A stretch of 64,000 bases of DNA from Clostridium sp. Marseille-P299. Lineage in GTDB: Bacteria; Bacillota; Clostridia; Lachnospirales; Lachnospiraceae. Of the stretch, positions 44,591 to 54,445 are shown in pieces (the first letter of the stretch is position 1; every line of letters begins with the position of its first letter). Made by a program: the position numbers and the translations under genes. The notes below the pieces were generated by a model that did not search any database, was not told where the DNA came from, and saw only the letters and a program-made list of their open reading frames with translations. The stretch is taken from positions 387,001 to 451,000 of the forward strand of contig NZ_FJVE01000005.1 of assembly GCF_900078195.1 (NCBI RefSeq). Reading direction: 5' to 3'.

Positions 44591-45235
44591 TTAAAATAAG
44601 TCTACAAAATTATTCTTAATTGCATAAACTGCTGCCTGTGTTCGATCAAATACTCCAATTTTCTTAAAAATATTTGATACATGATTTTTAACCGTTTTCT
44701 CACTTATAGATAACTTGTATGCAATTTCTTTATTAAATAAACCTTCTGCTAATAACTTTAAAACCTCAACTTCTCTTCTTGTAAGGATTTCATCATCATT
44801 TTGTTTATTTATTTTTTCAAGGCGATCTTTCATTAACGGTGTTAACGATGGTTCTATATATGTCTCCCCTTCATATACAGCCATAATAGCTTTCTTTAAT
44901 ACAGATGAATCTGAATCCTTTAGTACGTATCCATCCACTCCGATTTCAACCGCTTTTAATAAGTATTCAATTTCGTTATGAATCGTTAATATTAGGACTT
45001 TAATTTTATTTTGATTTTGTCTTAAAACCTGTAATGTTTGTATTCCATTCATATTTGGCATATTAATATCAAGTAATACAACGTCTGGTTTTAACTTATT
45101 GATCATATCTAGACACTGAATTCCATCATCTGCTTGTCCTATAACCTCTATATCTCCCTGAAGTTCAAGTAATTGTTTTAAACCTTCCCTTACCATTAAA
45201 TGATCATCTGCAATTATAATCTTAATTACACTCAT
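44591..45235 (-). CDS. NarL/LuxR-family response regulator
   Basis: A 214-aa two-component regulator. The receiver domain (1-~120) has Asp10/Asp11 and the phospho-acceptor Asp56 in VVLLDINMP. The LuxR-type helix-turn-helix (~148-210) has TRREVEVLKLLAEGLFNKEIAYKLSISEKTVKNH. Its start codon overlaps the kinase stop by 4 bp, so the pair is translationally coupled. Targets are unknown. It lies between the chromosome-partition genes and rsmG. Confidence 0.92.
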   Translation of the reverse strand: MSVIKIIIADDHLMVREGLKQLLELQGDIEVIGQADDGIQCLDMINKLKPDVVLLDINMPNMNGIQTLQVLRQNQNKIKVLILTIHNEIEYLLKAVEIGVDGYVLKDSDSSVLKKAIMAVYEGETYIEPSLTPLMKDRLEKINKQNDDEILTRREVEVLKLLAEGLFNKEIAYKLSISEKTVKNHVSNIFKKIGVFDRTQAAVYAIKNNFVDLF

Positions 45236-46359
45236 TTGGTATGCTCCTCCTCATTATTACAGTATGGTACTACAATTTTAATCTTTGTTCCTTGATGTAT
45301 CTTTGAATCTATACAGATCTCACCATTTAATAGTTTAACTCTTTCTTTCATAATGGACAAACCAAAATTTCTACTATTACAGTTTTTATCATTCATGACA
45401 GAGTTTATATCAAATCCATTACCATCATCGTTAATTTCTAATTGTAGTTTATCCACAAAATATGTTAGATTAATTTTAATTGTAGCGGCATTTGCGTGTT
45501 TCACTACATTATTACAAGCCTCTTGAATAATACGATATAACGTCAAATTTATTATTGAAGGTATGCCACATACTTCTTTATTTGCAACTAAAAATGTTTG
45601 CACAGAAGTTTTGCTTTTTATATCTTCTAATAATGCCTCAATCGTTGGTACTAATCCAAGGTCATTTAAAGACATTGGACGTAAATCATATATAATAGCT
45701 CGCATTTCATTAATCGTGGTTCGTAATACTTCTATCATTGAAACTAATTCAAGCTTTATACGTATCGGATCAATATCAATTAATTTCGTACATAATTCTG
45801 CTTTATGAACTAATGCAGTTAAGTTTTGAACTGTATAATCATGTAGATCTCTAGCGATTCGATTTCGCTCTAGCTCTTGAGCATCAATGACAATATTACC
45901 AATTTTTCCTGCTGAACATGTATTCTCAATTTTTGTATCATTGCTAGTCTCATGCTCATTGGGTGTAGATATATTTAACTCTTGTAAACCATCTTTTCTT
46001 TCATCAATGACTTCTTCAAGTACTTTATAATTTTCTAATTCCCCCCTCTCTTCTTCAATTAATATATTAAGCTTTGCTATTCTATCATTATAATCTCTGA
46101 TTTTTTCAAGCAATTTACACTCTGTCTGATTCATTGCTTCACGAGAATAAGGTGAGAATAACGAAAGGTTTACATCTTTATTTTCTTTTTCTTTTTCCAA
46201 TAATTTACTTATTTCTATTAATTCCTGATTTATCTTATCAAGTTCTTCTTTATGCTCTAAGAATTGTTCTTCTAATAATCTTTTCTTCCCAAAAATGAAT
46301 TTTTTTGCAACTTCCAGATTATCATTTATATTCTTAGTGTTGTTAATTTTAACTTCCAT
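45232..46359 (-). CDS. Soluble histidine kinase (DegS/NarX-type, HisKA_3)
   Basis: A 375-aa kinase without any membrane helix. The long N-terminal part (to ~115) is a charged coiled coil, which suggests cytoplasmic sensing like DegS. The HisKA_3 dimerisation domain has ERNRIARDLHDYTVQNL with phospho-His at about residue 173. The HATPase_c domain (~275-368) has NNVVKHA, NDDGNGFDI and FGLSIMKERV. The start is ATG 46359 with GGAG at 9 nt; a TTG five codons upstream overlaps that site. Partner of the response regulator downstream. Confidence 0.9.
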   Translation of the reverse strand: MEVKINNTKNINDNLEVAKKFIFGKKRLLEEQFLEHKEELDKINQELIEISKLLEKEKENKDVNLSLFSPYSREAMNQTECKLLEKIRDYNDRIAKLNILIEEERGELENYKVLEEVIDERKDGLQELNISTPNEHETSNDTKIENTCSAGKIGNIVIDAQELERNRIARDLHDYTVQNLTALVHKAELCTKLIDIDPIRIKLELVSMIEVLRTTINEMRAIIYDLRPMSLNDLGLVPTIEALLEDIKSKTSVQTFLVANKEVCGIPSIINLTLYRIIQEACNNVVKHANAATIKINLTYFVDKLQLEINDDGNGFDINSVMNDKNCNSRNFGLSIMKERVKLLNGEICIDSKIHQGTKIKIVVPYCNNEEEHTK

Positions 46360-46445
46360 TAAGTAAATCTCCAATATTAATTAATAATAATATATATCGA
46401 CATAAACTTCAAAGAATTTATACAAAATACAATATTATTACATAT

Positions 46446-46934
46446 TTATGCATTTTTGCAATTTTCCACTACACTATTTGAACTAATTAACATCTTTAAG
46501 TGTTTTTTTCCTAAATCGATATATTCTGTTCCACAACTTATAAAACCCATCTTCTCATAAAATCCGATTGCATGAGTCTGAGCACCGACATACACCTCGT
46601 TTGCTCCAAGTGTGAATGCCTTATTAATTAACATCTTCACTATCATTTCTCCGTATTGCTTTTCTCTTTCTTCTGGCAATACTGCAATCCTTCCAATTTT
46701 AAAATTATTCTCCTTATCACAAATCAATCTTCCTGTTGCAATTGCTTTCATCGTTTCCTTTAAATCCAAAGATTCTTCCACTTTATAGACCACTGCAAAA
46801 TATGCTTGATTATCATACTCATCCCTTTCAAGCAATTCCGGAATCTTTTGTTCTTCTTGAAAAACTTTTTGACGGATATAATACACATCCGTTAAATCAT
46901 CTTGATTTGTTTTCATTTTTCCCTTAATGTACAT
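46446..46934 (-). CDS. GNAT-family N-acetyltransferase
   Basis: A 162-aa acetyl-CoA-dependent acetyltransferase fold (ElaA/YjcF-like). The first strand region has VYYIRQKVFQEEQKIPELLERDEYD, the acetyl-CoA loop is IGRIAVLPEEREKQYGEMIVKML, and the C-terminal GAQTHAIGFYEKMGFISCG is typical. Substrate unknown. It is monocistronic in appearance, 87 bp upstream of the kinase gene. Confidence 0.88.
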   Translation of the reverse strand: MYIKGKMKTNQDDLTDVYYIRQKVFQEEQKIPELLERDEYDNQAYFAVVYKVEESLDLKETMKAIATGRLICDKENNFKIGRIAVLPEEREKQYGEMIVKMLINKAFTLGANEVYVGAQTHAIGFYEKMGFISCGTEYIDLGKKHLKMLISSNSVVENCKNA

Positions 46935-47025
46935 ATAATTCCCCTTATAATTTATATTGATTTTGTTATATAGTTATATTTTCACATATAAGTTTAATAT
47001 TGTCAAAGCACTTTTGCATAAAATA

Positions 47026-47134
47026 AGACTATTGAAATAATTTTACCCTGCTGCCAATCGTATTTCTTCATATAACAAACTTTTGAAAACATGAGAAATA
47101 AGTGAACCAGTAAAATGTTTTATTTCAATAGTCT
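47026..47134. other. 109-bp folded palindromic element between rsmG and the GNAT gene
   Basis: A nested structure. The outer 15-bp inverted repeat is AGACTATTGAAATAA (47026-47040) with its complement at 47120-47134. Next come TTTTAC-CTG with CAG-TAAAA, and an inner ATTTCTTCAT with ATGAGAAAT. A T7 tract follows on the plus strand and TTATTTT on the minus strand. It may act as terminator for rsmG, but its size and tiers suggest a structured RNA or a small palindromic repeat. Confidence 0.6.
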
Positions 47135-47142
47135 ATTTTTTT

Positions 47143-47871
47143 CTATATCGTTTTAATTAATGGAGCTTTTAAAGGCTTCCCTCCACCTCTTGGATATTGA
47201 GAAGGGGTCTCTTTTACCTTATTAATCACTACTAACGTACGCTCTACATCAGTATTTGGTAATAGAAAGCTTTCTTCTAAAACTAACTTTCCACCTAATA
47301 ATTGAATCGCATTCTTAGCTTCTTCCAATTCTTCTTTAATTTTACCCGATTTATACGGTATAAAATAACCAGATTTCTTTACAAATGGTATACAGAACTC
47401 GCTTAAGGATACTAATCTTGCCACTGCTCTTGAAACACAGAGATCAAATGTTTCTCGATACTCTTTATTTCTTCCTAACTCTTCTGCTCTTCCATGAATT
47501 GCTTTTATATCTTTTAAATCAAGTGTAGTAATAACTTCATTTAAAAATTTAATTCTTTTATTTAAAGAATCCATCAATACAATTTCTAAATTTGGGTAAG
47601 CAATCTTTAGAGGGATTCCAGGGAATCCAGCTCCAGTTCCCATATCTAAAACTCTCTTTTTATCTTCAGGATTCCAAACCTTAGATATTACTAAACTATC
47701 TAAAAAATGTTTTACTAAAACCTCTTCATAATCTGTAATTGCTGTTAAATTCATGAAGGAGTTCCATTCAATTAATAGTTCATAATACTTCTCAAACTGT
47801 TCTAACTGATATTCAGATAAATGAATATTCAATTCTTCTAATCCCTTAAGAAATATTTCGTTATTTCTCAT
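47143..47871 (-). CDS. rsmG: 16S rRNA (guanine-527-N7)-methyltransferase
   Basis: A 242-aa SAM-dependent enzyme modifying G527 of 16S rRNA. The SAM-binding motif is VLDMGTGAGFPGIPLKI at about residues 70-86, with LVKHFLDSL before it and LCVSRAVARL after. Normal length. It is the last gene of the mnmE-mnmG-rsmG run, a conserved origin-proximal order. Confidence 0.95.
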   Translation of the reverse strand: MRNNEIFLKGLEELNIHLSEYQLEQFEKYYELLIEWNSFMNLTAITDYEEVLVKHFLDSLVISKVWNPEDKKRVLDMGTGAGFPGIPLKIAYPNLEIVLMDSLNKRIKFLNEVITTLDLKDIKAIHGRAEELGRNKEYRETFDLCVSRAVARLVSLSEFCIPFVKKSGYFIPYKSGKIKEELEEAKNAIQLLGGKLVLEESFLLPNTDVERTLVVINKVKETPSQYPRGGGKPLKAPLIKTI

Positions 47872-47939
47872 ATATTCCTCTTTCTTAAATAGCTTCTCGT
47901 TAAAATTTATTATATCTAATACTTTACTAAGAAACTAAT

Positions 47940-49820
47940 TTATTTTCTTCTTAACTGTTCTAAATACACAAGTAATACAGAAATATCAGCAGGTGATACT
48001 CCAGAAATTCTTGATGCCTGTCCAACGGATAAAGGACGAATTTGTGATAATTTTTGTCTTGCTTCAATTCGTAGAGAAGGAACATCTTGATAATTTAAAT
48101 CTTCTGGAATTCTCTTACCTTCAAGTTTTCTAAATTGATCTACCTGATGCATCTGTCTCTTTATATATCCATCATACTTAATATTTATATTCACCTGTTC
48201 GATGACATCATCCGGAATTTCAACTCTTTCCTTATCAAGTGGAGCTATCATCTCATACGTAAGCTCAGGTCTTCTTACAAGCTCTGCTAATGTAGTACCT
48301 GTCTTTAATGTTGTTGTTCCAAGGCTTTCTAGAATCTCTTGAACCTCTTTTGCTGCTCCGATTGGTGTATTTTCTAAACGTTCCATTTCTTTATTGATCA
48401 TTTCTTGCTTCATCAAATACTTTTGATATCTCTCTTCATCAATCAGACCAACTTCATAACCAATCTTAGTTAATCTTAAATCAGCATTATCCTGTCTTAA
48501 TATTAAGCGGTATTCTGCTCTTGAAGTCATCATACGATATGGTTCATGTGTTTCCTTTGTTACAAGATCATCAATTAATACTCCAATATAAGCCTGGGAA
48601 CGATCTAAAATTACTGGTTCTCTATCAAGAAGCTTCATTGCTGCATTAATACCAGCAATTAAACCTTGAGCTGCTGCCTCTTCATAACCAGAACTTCCAT
48701 TAAACTGACCGCCACTAAATAAGCCCTCAATATTTTTAAACTCTAAGCTTGGTTTTAATTGCATTGGATTGATGCAATCGTATTCAATTGCATATGCATT
48801 TCTAACAATATTCGCATTCTCAAGGCCTGGAACTGAACGATACATTCTAATTTGAACATCTTCAGGTAAACTACTAGACATACCTGAAATATACATCTCA
48901 TTTGTATAATTTCCTTCTGGTTCAATAAATACCTGATGCCTATTTTTATCTGCAAATTTTACTACTTTATCTTCAATTGAAGGGCAGTATCTAGGTCCTG
49001 TTCCCTTAATACTTCCTGAATATAGTGGTGAACGATCAATATTCTCCATTATGATTTTATGTGTTTCTTCATTGGTATAAGTTAACCAGCAAGAAACTTG
49101 ATCTTTCATAATATCTTCTGGACGATTTGTAAATGAAAATGGAACTACTTTCTCATCACCAAATTGCTCTTCCATTTTTGAAAAATCAATACTTCTTTTA
49201 TCAATTCTTGCAGGGGTACCTGTCTTAAAGCGATACATTTCAATTCCCAAATCAATAAGAGATTGTGTTAAGTGGTTTGCTGATGGTAAACCGTTTGGTC
49301 CAGTATAATTGCTAACTTCACCATAAATACATCTTGCGTTTAGATAAACACCGGTACAAAGAATTACTGCTTTACAAGGGTGAATACCACCAGAGTACAT
49401 CTTAACACCTGTAACCTTATTATTCTCTGTTAATATCTCAGTTATTTCTGCTTGTTTTAGTGTTAGGTTTTCAGTATTTTCAACTACTTTACGCATTGCT
49501 GTACTGTAATCTTGCTTATCTGCCTGGGCTCTAAGTGAGTGTACTGCAGGACCTTTCGATTGATTCAACATTTTAGATTGAATATATGTCTTATCAATAT
49601 TCTTCCCCATTTCTCCACCTAATGCGTCAATTTCTCGCACTAGATGGCCTTTTGAAGTACCTCCTATATTCGGATTACATGGCATTAATGCAATACTATC
49701 CATGCTTACCGTAAACATAATTGTCTTTAATCCAAGTCTTGCGCATGCTAAAGCTGCCTCACATCCAGCATGACCAGCTCCAACTACTGCAACATCATAG
49801 CTATCATATATATAAGCCAT
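47940..49820 (-). CDS. mnmG: tRNA uridine-5-carboxymethylaminomethyl modification enzyme MnmG (GidA)
   Basis: A 626-aa FAD protein acting with MnmE to place the cmnm5 group on wobble U34 of several tRNAs. The FAD-binding [17 protein letters not shown] lies at the N-terminus, with [18 protein letters not shown] and [22 protein letters not shown]. The C-terminal helical MnmE-binding part ends [23 protein letters not shown]. It is 33 bp after mnmE. Confidence 0.96.
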   Translation of the reverse strand: MAYIYDSYDVAVVGAGHAGCEAALACARLGLKTIMFTVSMDSIALMPCNPNIGGTSKGHLVREIDALGGEMGKNIDKTYIQSKMLNQSKGPAVHSLRAQADKQDYSTAMRKVVENTENLTLKQAEITEILTENNKVTGVKMYSGGIHPCKAVILCTGVYLNARCIYGEVSNYTGPNGLPSANHLTQSLIDLGIEMYRFKTGTPARIDKRSIDFSKMEEQFGDEKVVPFSFTNRPEDIMKDQVSCWLTYTNEETHKIIMENIDRSPLYSGSIKGTGPRYCPSIEDKVVKFADKNRHQVFIEPEGNYTNEMYISGMSSSLPEDVQIRMYRSVPGLENANIVRNAYAIEYDCINPMQLKPSLEFKNIEGLFSGGQFNGSSGYEEAAAQGLIAGINAAMKLLDREPVILDRSQAYIGVLIDDLVTKETHEPYRMMTSRAEYRLILRQDNADLRLTKIGYEVGLIDEERYQKYLMKQEMINKEMERLENTPIGAAKEVQEILESLGTTTLKTGTTLAELVRRPELTYEMIAPLDKERVEIPDDVIEQVNINIKYDGYIKRQMHQVDQFRKLEGKRIPEDLNYQDVPSLRIEARQKLSQIRPLSVGQASRISGVSPADISVLLVYLEQLRRK

Positions 49821-49853
49821 CCTCTAATCCTCTTTTCTAATAACTGCAATTCA

Positions 49854-51233
49854 TTATTTCCCCATACAAAATTCTTTGAATATTGTATTAATTAAATCCT
49901 CATCTACTGACTCACCAATGATACTTCCTAGTACCTCATAGCTGTTCATAAGGTCAATAGAATAAAAGTCTTCTGGCATATTTGCTTCTATACTTTGTAA
50001 TACTTGATTTAAGCTATCAAGAGCATCTTGTAATGCTGCTTTTTGTCTAACATTGGTTATATAAACCTCATCATTAAACTGTAGTTTTCCATTAAAAAAC
50101 ATCTCTTGAATTTCATTTTTCATAAGATCAAAGCCAGTCTCTTCTTTTGCAGAAACACGGATTACTTTCTTTCCCGTTTTTTGTTCAATTTCTGATTCTG
50201 ATACCTTAGAAGATAAGTCACTTTTATTCAACAGAACAATTGCTTTCCTATCTTTAATAAAATCTATAATTTCTTCATCATTCTCATCTAATTCAATGGA
50301 TGCATCTACCACATAGATGATTAAATCGGCATTCTTACCTATGTTCATTGCTTTTTCAACACCGATTTTTTCAACAACATCTTTTGTATCTCGTATTCCA
50401 GCCGTATCAAATACATTTAAACAAATTCCATCCAGTGATATCGTTTCTTCTAAAACATCCCTTGTTGTTCCAGCAATATCAGTAACAATTGCTTTTTCCT
50501 CACCAACTAATAAATTCATTAATGAGGATTTACCCGCATTTGGTTTTCCTAAGATTACTGTTTTAATTCCTTCTTTTATTAATCTACCATTATCCGCTGA
50601 CTTTAATAATTGCTCAATCTCTTTACAATTGCTTCTTACATGCTCCTCTAATGTCTCACTAAAACCATCCAAACTCATATGTTCAGGATCATCAAGGGCT
50701 GCCTCTATAAAAGCAACATCATGTAATATATTATCTCTAATTACTTTTATACGATTTAAAACATTTCCTTTTAATTGGTTGATTGAGTTTTCCAAAGCCA
50801 TAGTATTTTTAGCATGTATAATATCTATAACTGCTTCCGCTTGAGATAAATCAATACGTCCATTTAAAAATGCTCGTTTTGTAAACTCTCCAGGTTCTGC
50901 TGGTCTTGCACCATATTTTATTACAGTTTCAAGTACTCGTTTCGTTACTGTAATTCCACCATGACAATCTATTTCAATACAATCTTCTTTTGTATAACTT
51001 TTTGGAGCTTTCATAAGAACTACCATGACTTCATCAATAATATCTTCGTTATCAACGATATATCCATAGTGTACTGTATGTGTGTCCATAGAAGATAGTT
51101 TTTTATTTCCACCTTTTGATTTATAAATCTTATCTATAATTGTAAATGCTTGATCACCACTAATACGAACTATGCTAATTCCAGCATTACTCATTCCAGT
51201 TGCAATCGCAGCAATAGTATCCGATTTCATCAT
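49854..51233 (-). CDS. mnmE: tRNA modification GTPase MnmE (TrmE)
   Basis: A 459-aa potassium-activated GTPase. The N-terminal folate-binding domain (~1-120) precedes helical halves and an inserted G domain with GKPNAGKS (229-236), DIAGTTRD and DTAGIRDT. It ends with the conserved CMGK, whose Cys is essential for modification. Partner of MnmG just downstream. Confidence 0.96.
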   Translation of the reverse strand: MMKSDTIAAIATGMSNAGISIVRISGDQAFTIIDKIYKSKGGNKKLSSMDTHTVHYGYIVDNEDIIDEVMVVLMKAPKSYTKEDCIEIDCHGGITVTKRVLETVIKYGARPAEPGEFTKRAFLNGRIDLSQAEAVIDIIHAKNTMALENSINQLKGNVLNRIKVIRDNILHDVAFIEAALDDPEHMSLDGFSETLEEHVRSNCKEIEQLLKSADNGRLIKEGIKTVILGKPNAGKSSLMNLLVGEEKAIVTDIAGTTRDVLEETISLDGICLNVFDTAGIRDTKDVVEKIGVEKAMNIGKNADLIIYVVDASIELDENDEEIIDFIKDRKAIVLLNKSDLSSKVSESEIEQKTGKKVIRVSAKEETGFDLMKNEIQEMFFNGKLQFNDEVYITNVRQKAALQDALDSLNQVLQSIEANMPEDFYSIDLMNSYEVLGSIIGESVDEDLINTIFKEFCMGK

Positions 51234-51305
51234 AAAACCTTGCCTTTCAAATTGATGACCTGTTTAAAGTTATATAAAACCTATTAACATTGTATTTTTA
51301 ATTGT

Positions 51306-51445
51306 AACTATTCAGTAGGTAGTTTCCCGCGAGGTGTTTTGCACGTATTCTATGGAAAATCCCGAGAATAGCTTGCGCAAAATCACATGCATTTTGTGAT
51401 TTGTGTGCATCTTGTGACTAAGAAGGACGTAGTCCTGAATCGTTA
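51306..51445 (-). repeat. Repeat-like intergenic element with hairpins and an 18-bp tandem duplication
   Basis: Less AT-rich than its surroundings. It contains TTTTGC...TATTCT paired with AGAATA...GCAAAA (51337-51382), an 18-bp tandem duplication (51385-51402, 51403-51420; 14 of 18 identical) and a small GGAC/GTCC hairpin. On the minus strand one frame reads HKMH twice and ends NTSRETTY before a stop. The layout looks like a copy of a dispersed repeat family rather than a gene. Confidence 0.55.
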
Positions 51446-51462
51446 CCTTTAATTTAAGATAG

Positions 51463-51505
51463 GGCTGTTGCATAAGTCCTTCCTGACTCACATAACAGCC
51501 CTTCC
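51463..51505 (-). terminator. Hairpin terminator after jag
   Basis: AGGGCTGTT pairs with AACAGCCCT around a ~25-nt loop, about 10 bp after the jag stop. The U tract on the minus strand is weak. Confidence 0.6.
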
Positions 51506-51515
51506 CTCTATTTAG

Positions 51516-52409
51516 TTAATCCTCAGCTTTAGTATCTTTATCGACGAAAGTAACTGCTTCTGCATTCGCTTTCGCTGCAGCTTTTGATTCTAAATATGCA
51601 GCATAGTCTTTTTTATAGTCATCACTATAATCTTTACTATTGCCACCGTACTTTTTATGAAACTCATTTTTGTTGTATTTTTTATTATAGTTATTACCTA
51701 ATTTACTTGAGTTGTTAGGTTTATTTGAACTATACTCTTTTGAGTTATAAGCTCTGGAGTTATTCGTTTTTGGGTTAAAAACTCCCTTTTTAAGTGTAAT
51801 AACTACCTTTCTGTAAGGTTCTTCCCCTTCGCTATGTGTTTCCACATATTTATCATTCTGTAATGCAGAATGAATAATTCTTCTTTCATAAGGATTCATT
51901 GGCTCTAATGATACAGTCTTATGAGTTTTCTTAACCTTCATAGCTATGTTCTTCGCTAAATTCTCTAAGGTCTCTTTTCTTCTTTCTCTATAATTCTCTG
52001 TATCTAATTTGACCTTTAAGTATCCCTCACTATTTTTATTAATAACAAGACTGGTTAAATATTGAAGGGAATCTAATGTTTGTCCTCTTTTACCAATTAG
52101 AACACCCATATCATTTCCAACAACATTAATCGTAACATTATCCTCTTCCTTCTCATAAGTTACTTCTGCTCTAGCGTCAATATTCATTGCTTTAAAAACT
52201 TTATCTAAGAATGTTTTAGCAGCTAACTCAACACTGTACTTAATCTTAATACGTATTTTCGCTGGTCTACTAAACATTCCAAGTAAGCCTTTTGATTCTT
52301 TTTCAACAACTTCATATTCCACATTATCAATCGAAGTTCCTAATTGAATTATGGCTTCTGTTAATGCATCATCTACTGTTTTACCAGTAAACTCTTTCCA
52401 ATCTTCCAT
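51516..52409 (-). CDS. jag: Jag / KhpB RNA-binding protein with a long polar tail
   Basis: A 297-aa protein. The N-terminal Jag_N domain (1-~52) is followed by a KH-type domain (~75-150) with VGNDMGVLIGKRGQTLDSLQYL. An R3H domain (~150-208) has MNPYERRIIHSALQND. Residues ~212-297 are an Asn/Lys/Tyr/Ser-rich, probably disordered tail with repeated NSKEYSSNKPNNSSK-like composition, not part of the core family. It starts 2 bp after yidC. Role: RNA binding affecting cell envelope and division, partner KhpA elsewhere. Confidence 0.93.
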   Translation of the reverse strand: MEDWKEFTGKTVDDALTEAIIQLGTSIDNVEYEVVEKESKGLLGMFSRPAKIRIKIKYSVELAAKTFLDKVFKAMNIDARAEVTYEKEEDNVTINVVGNDMGVLIGKRGQTLDSLQYLTSLVINKNSEGYLKVKLDTENYRERRKETLENLAKNIAMKVKKTHKTVSLEPMNPYERRIIHSALQNDKYVETHSEGEEPYRKVVITLKKGVFNPKTNNSRAYNSKEYSSNKPNNSSKLGNNYNKKYNKNEFHKKYGGNSKDYSDDYKKDYAAYLESKAAAKANAEAVTFVDKDTKAED

Positions 52410-52411
52410 TA

Positions 52412-53659
52412 TTATTTGTCCCCCTTATCACTATTCCTTTTCTTAAGGATATTAGCATTAGCGGCAATACTGCTAGAACTGTAGGATACCTCACTCTTTT
52501 TATATTTGGAAGCTTCTTTACTTATCGTACTATTCGTTGAGGAAGTATTCGTAGATTTAATATCTAAAGTTTTCGTAGATGTCTTAGCTACTCCTGCCAT
52601 TGTATTTCCTGTAGCAATTCCCATCTTTTCTTTTTTCTTTGCAGACTTTGCAACATTCTTTTCAATCATTTCATCAAGATCCATATTATCCATATATTTA
52701 TTGATGAAAAATTGTTGACCTATTTGGAATACGCTACCTGCTACCCAGTAAATACCTACACCAATTGGTAGGAAAGTACAAAAAATACCTGATACAATTG
52801 GCATCACCGTATTCATTGTTTTTAAACTCTGAGCTGCTGGATTGTCTATATCATTTCCCTTATTTGTAGGTGTACTTGCAGTACTTAATTTAGTAACTAA
52901 CCATTGAGATAACGCGGACAAAATAGGTATTAAGATACCTGGAAATGTATATCCTGGTGCATCTAAAATGTTTAAATTACCAAGGAATTTATTCACATGA
53001 ATAATATCATCAATATTTCCTTGAACGGAACTAACAATCGTTTTAAACCCGTCAAAGTTCATGAATGCGTTCCAGTTTCCTGTATTAAAATTACCAAATA
53101 TATCGATTAATTGTTTTGTAGTAAAATCACTATTAGCAATAACATTAGCTACTGGATGTGCCTCTATAAAGCCTTTAAAAACAGTTTCATAAGATGGTAA
53201 ACTTTGAACTGCTAAAGCAACTCCTTCGTACATGCTATAAACATCATTAACATATGCTGGTATCTTATAGATTACACGATATAACGCAAATAAAATTGGA
53301 AGAGAAATTAAAAGTGGTAAGCAACCAGCCATAGGGCTTGTCCCGTACTTCTCATAAACCTCTTGCATTTCTAATTGCTGTCTTCTCATGGACTCTTGGT
53401 CTTTTTTCCCTTTATATTTTGCCTGAATTTTTGTTAATTCAGGATTCATTTTCGCTGATAACTTTGCTCCCTTTTGTTGTTTGATTGTAAGAGGCAACAT
53501 TAACATCTTTGTAACAAAAGTAAATAAAATAATACACAATGCAATATTTTCTACCTGAAATAATGATAGAAATTCATAGATTGCATTTAAAATTTTCCCC
53601 ATTACCCATGCAAATGGACCTAAAAATCCTGTCTGCTGTGTTAAAAACAGTAAATCCAA
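52412..53659 (-). CDS. yidC: Membrane protein insertase YidC/Oxa1
   Basis: A 415-aa insertase with five to six membrane helices. The first is at ~10-32, then ENIALCIILFTFVTKMLMLPLTIKQQKGAKLS, a coiled cytoplasmic hairpin (MNPELTKIQAKYKGKKDQES) and TSPMAGCLPLLISLPILFALYRVIY. There is a ~100-residue extracytoplasmic insertion between helices 2 and 3 (residues ~140-240). The cytoplasmic tail from ~335 is rich in Lys/Ser/Thr. No lipobox is present at the N-terminus. Acts with SecYEG or alone; in the conserved rpmH-rnpA-yidD-yidC-jag block. Confidence 0.94.
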   Translation of the reverse strand: MDLLFLTQQTGFLGPFAWVMGKILNAIYEFLSLFQVENIALCIILFTFVTKMLMLPLTIKQQKGAKLSAKMNPELTKIQAKYKGKKDQESMRRQQLEMQEVYEKYGTSPMAGCLPLLISLPILFALYRVIYKIPAYVNDVYSMYEGVALAVQSLPSYETVFKGFIEAHPVANVIANSDFTTKQLIDIFGNFNTGNWNAFMNFDGFKTIVSSVQGNIDDIIHVNKFLGNLNILDAPGYTFPGILIPILSALSQWLVTKLSTASTPTNKGNDIDNPAAQSLKTMNTVMPIVSGIFCTFLPIGVGIYWVAGSVFQIGQQFFINKYMDNMDLDEMIEKNVAKSAKKKEKMGIATGNTMAGVAKTSTKTLDIKSTNTSSTNSTISKEASKYKKSEVSYSSSSIAANANILKKRNSDKGDK

Positions 53660-53713
53660 CTGATTTTCCTCCTTAATGCCACCTAGAATTGTAGGTACTA
53701 TAAAAAAGCCATC

Positions 53714-53926
53714 CTATGGAACGGGATCAAATCCTCCCTTATGAAATGGATGACACTTTAATATTCTTCTTATGGCTAGATATGTTCCTTTAATAGCGCC
53801 ATACTTTTCCAAAGCCTCAAGCGCATATTGAGAGCAAGTTGGCGTAAAATTACAAGTAGGTGTTCTCTTTAAAGGAGACAAATACTTTCGATAAAATTTA
53901 ACTAAACTAATTAATAACCGTTTCAT
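53714..53926 (-). CDS. yidD: Membrane protein insertion efficiency factor YidD
   Basis: A 70-aa membrane-associated protein with the DUF37/YidD signature: [32 protein letters not shown], with conserved cysteines, and ending [14 protein letters not shown]. Its ATG overlaps the rnpA stop by 4 bp (ATGA), and yidC follows after 54 bp. Confidence 0.94.
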   Translation of the reverse strand: MKRLLISLVKFYRKYLSPLKRTPTCNFTPTCSQYALEALEKYGAIKGTYLAIRRILKCHPFHKGGFDPVP

Positions 53927-54273
53927 TCTGATATTATCATCTTTTCTACTATAATTCGATGCAATTTTGCTAAGTGTAATACGGCACTATTTATTTCTTC
54001 ATATCCTTTTCCCTTAGCACTAGCTCTTGCAATTACAACTATGTCTAAACCACTATTAAACATAGAATCATTCAAACGATAACTTTCTCTAATAAGCCTA
54101 GTAATACGGTGTCTAACTACACTATTCCCTACCTTTTTACTTACAGAAATTCCATAACGATTTTCCATTAAATCGTTTTTCATAACATACATTATCAAAT
54201 ACTTATTCGCGTAAGACTTACCTTTTCTGTAAACAACGCCATACTCATTACTGTTTTTTAATGATTTTATCAA
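53923..54273 (-). CDS. rnpA: Ribonuclease P protein component
   Basis: A 116-aa basic protein assisting the RNase P RNA in tRNA 5' processing. It has the family core [18 protein letters not shown] (the RNR-type motif is [10 protein letters not shown] here) and [20 protein letters not shown]. Located between rpmH and yidD in the conserved order. Confidence 0.95.
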   Translation of the reverse strand: MIKSLKNSNEYGVVYRKGKSYANKYLIMYVMKNDLMENRYGISVSKKVGNSVVRHRITRLIRESYRLNDSMFNSGLDIVVIARASAKGKGYEEINSAVLHLAKLHRIIVEKMIISE

Positions 54274-54426
54274 TGATAAAACTCCTAATTATATAAATTA
54301 TCAAACTTATTGTTATAGAAGAATATTAGACAGTTGTTTTATTTCGATCCAATTATTACTTATATATAATAGGAAAAAGTATCTTGTACTTAAATAAAAC
54401 TTTATACTGTCCATTCTTCAAGAAAA

Positions 54427-54445
54427 GGTCACATTGAATGCGACC
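54427..54445 (-). terminator. Hairpin at the 3' end of rpmH
   Basis: GGTCGCATT and AATGTGACC (read on the minus strand) form a short stem followed by TTTTCTT. It overlaps the last bases of the rpmH stop region and probably reduces transcription into rnpA. Confidence 0.65.

Noticed and set aside
50317..50844. Plus-strand open frame of 175 codons
   Set aside because: Antisense to mnmE across its GTPase domain; no ribosome site and no recognisable fold.
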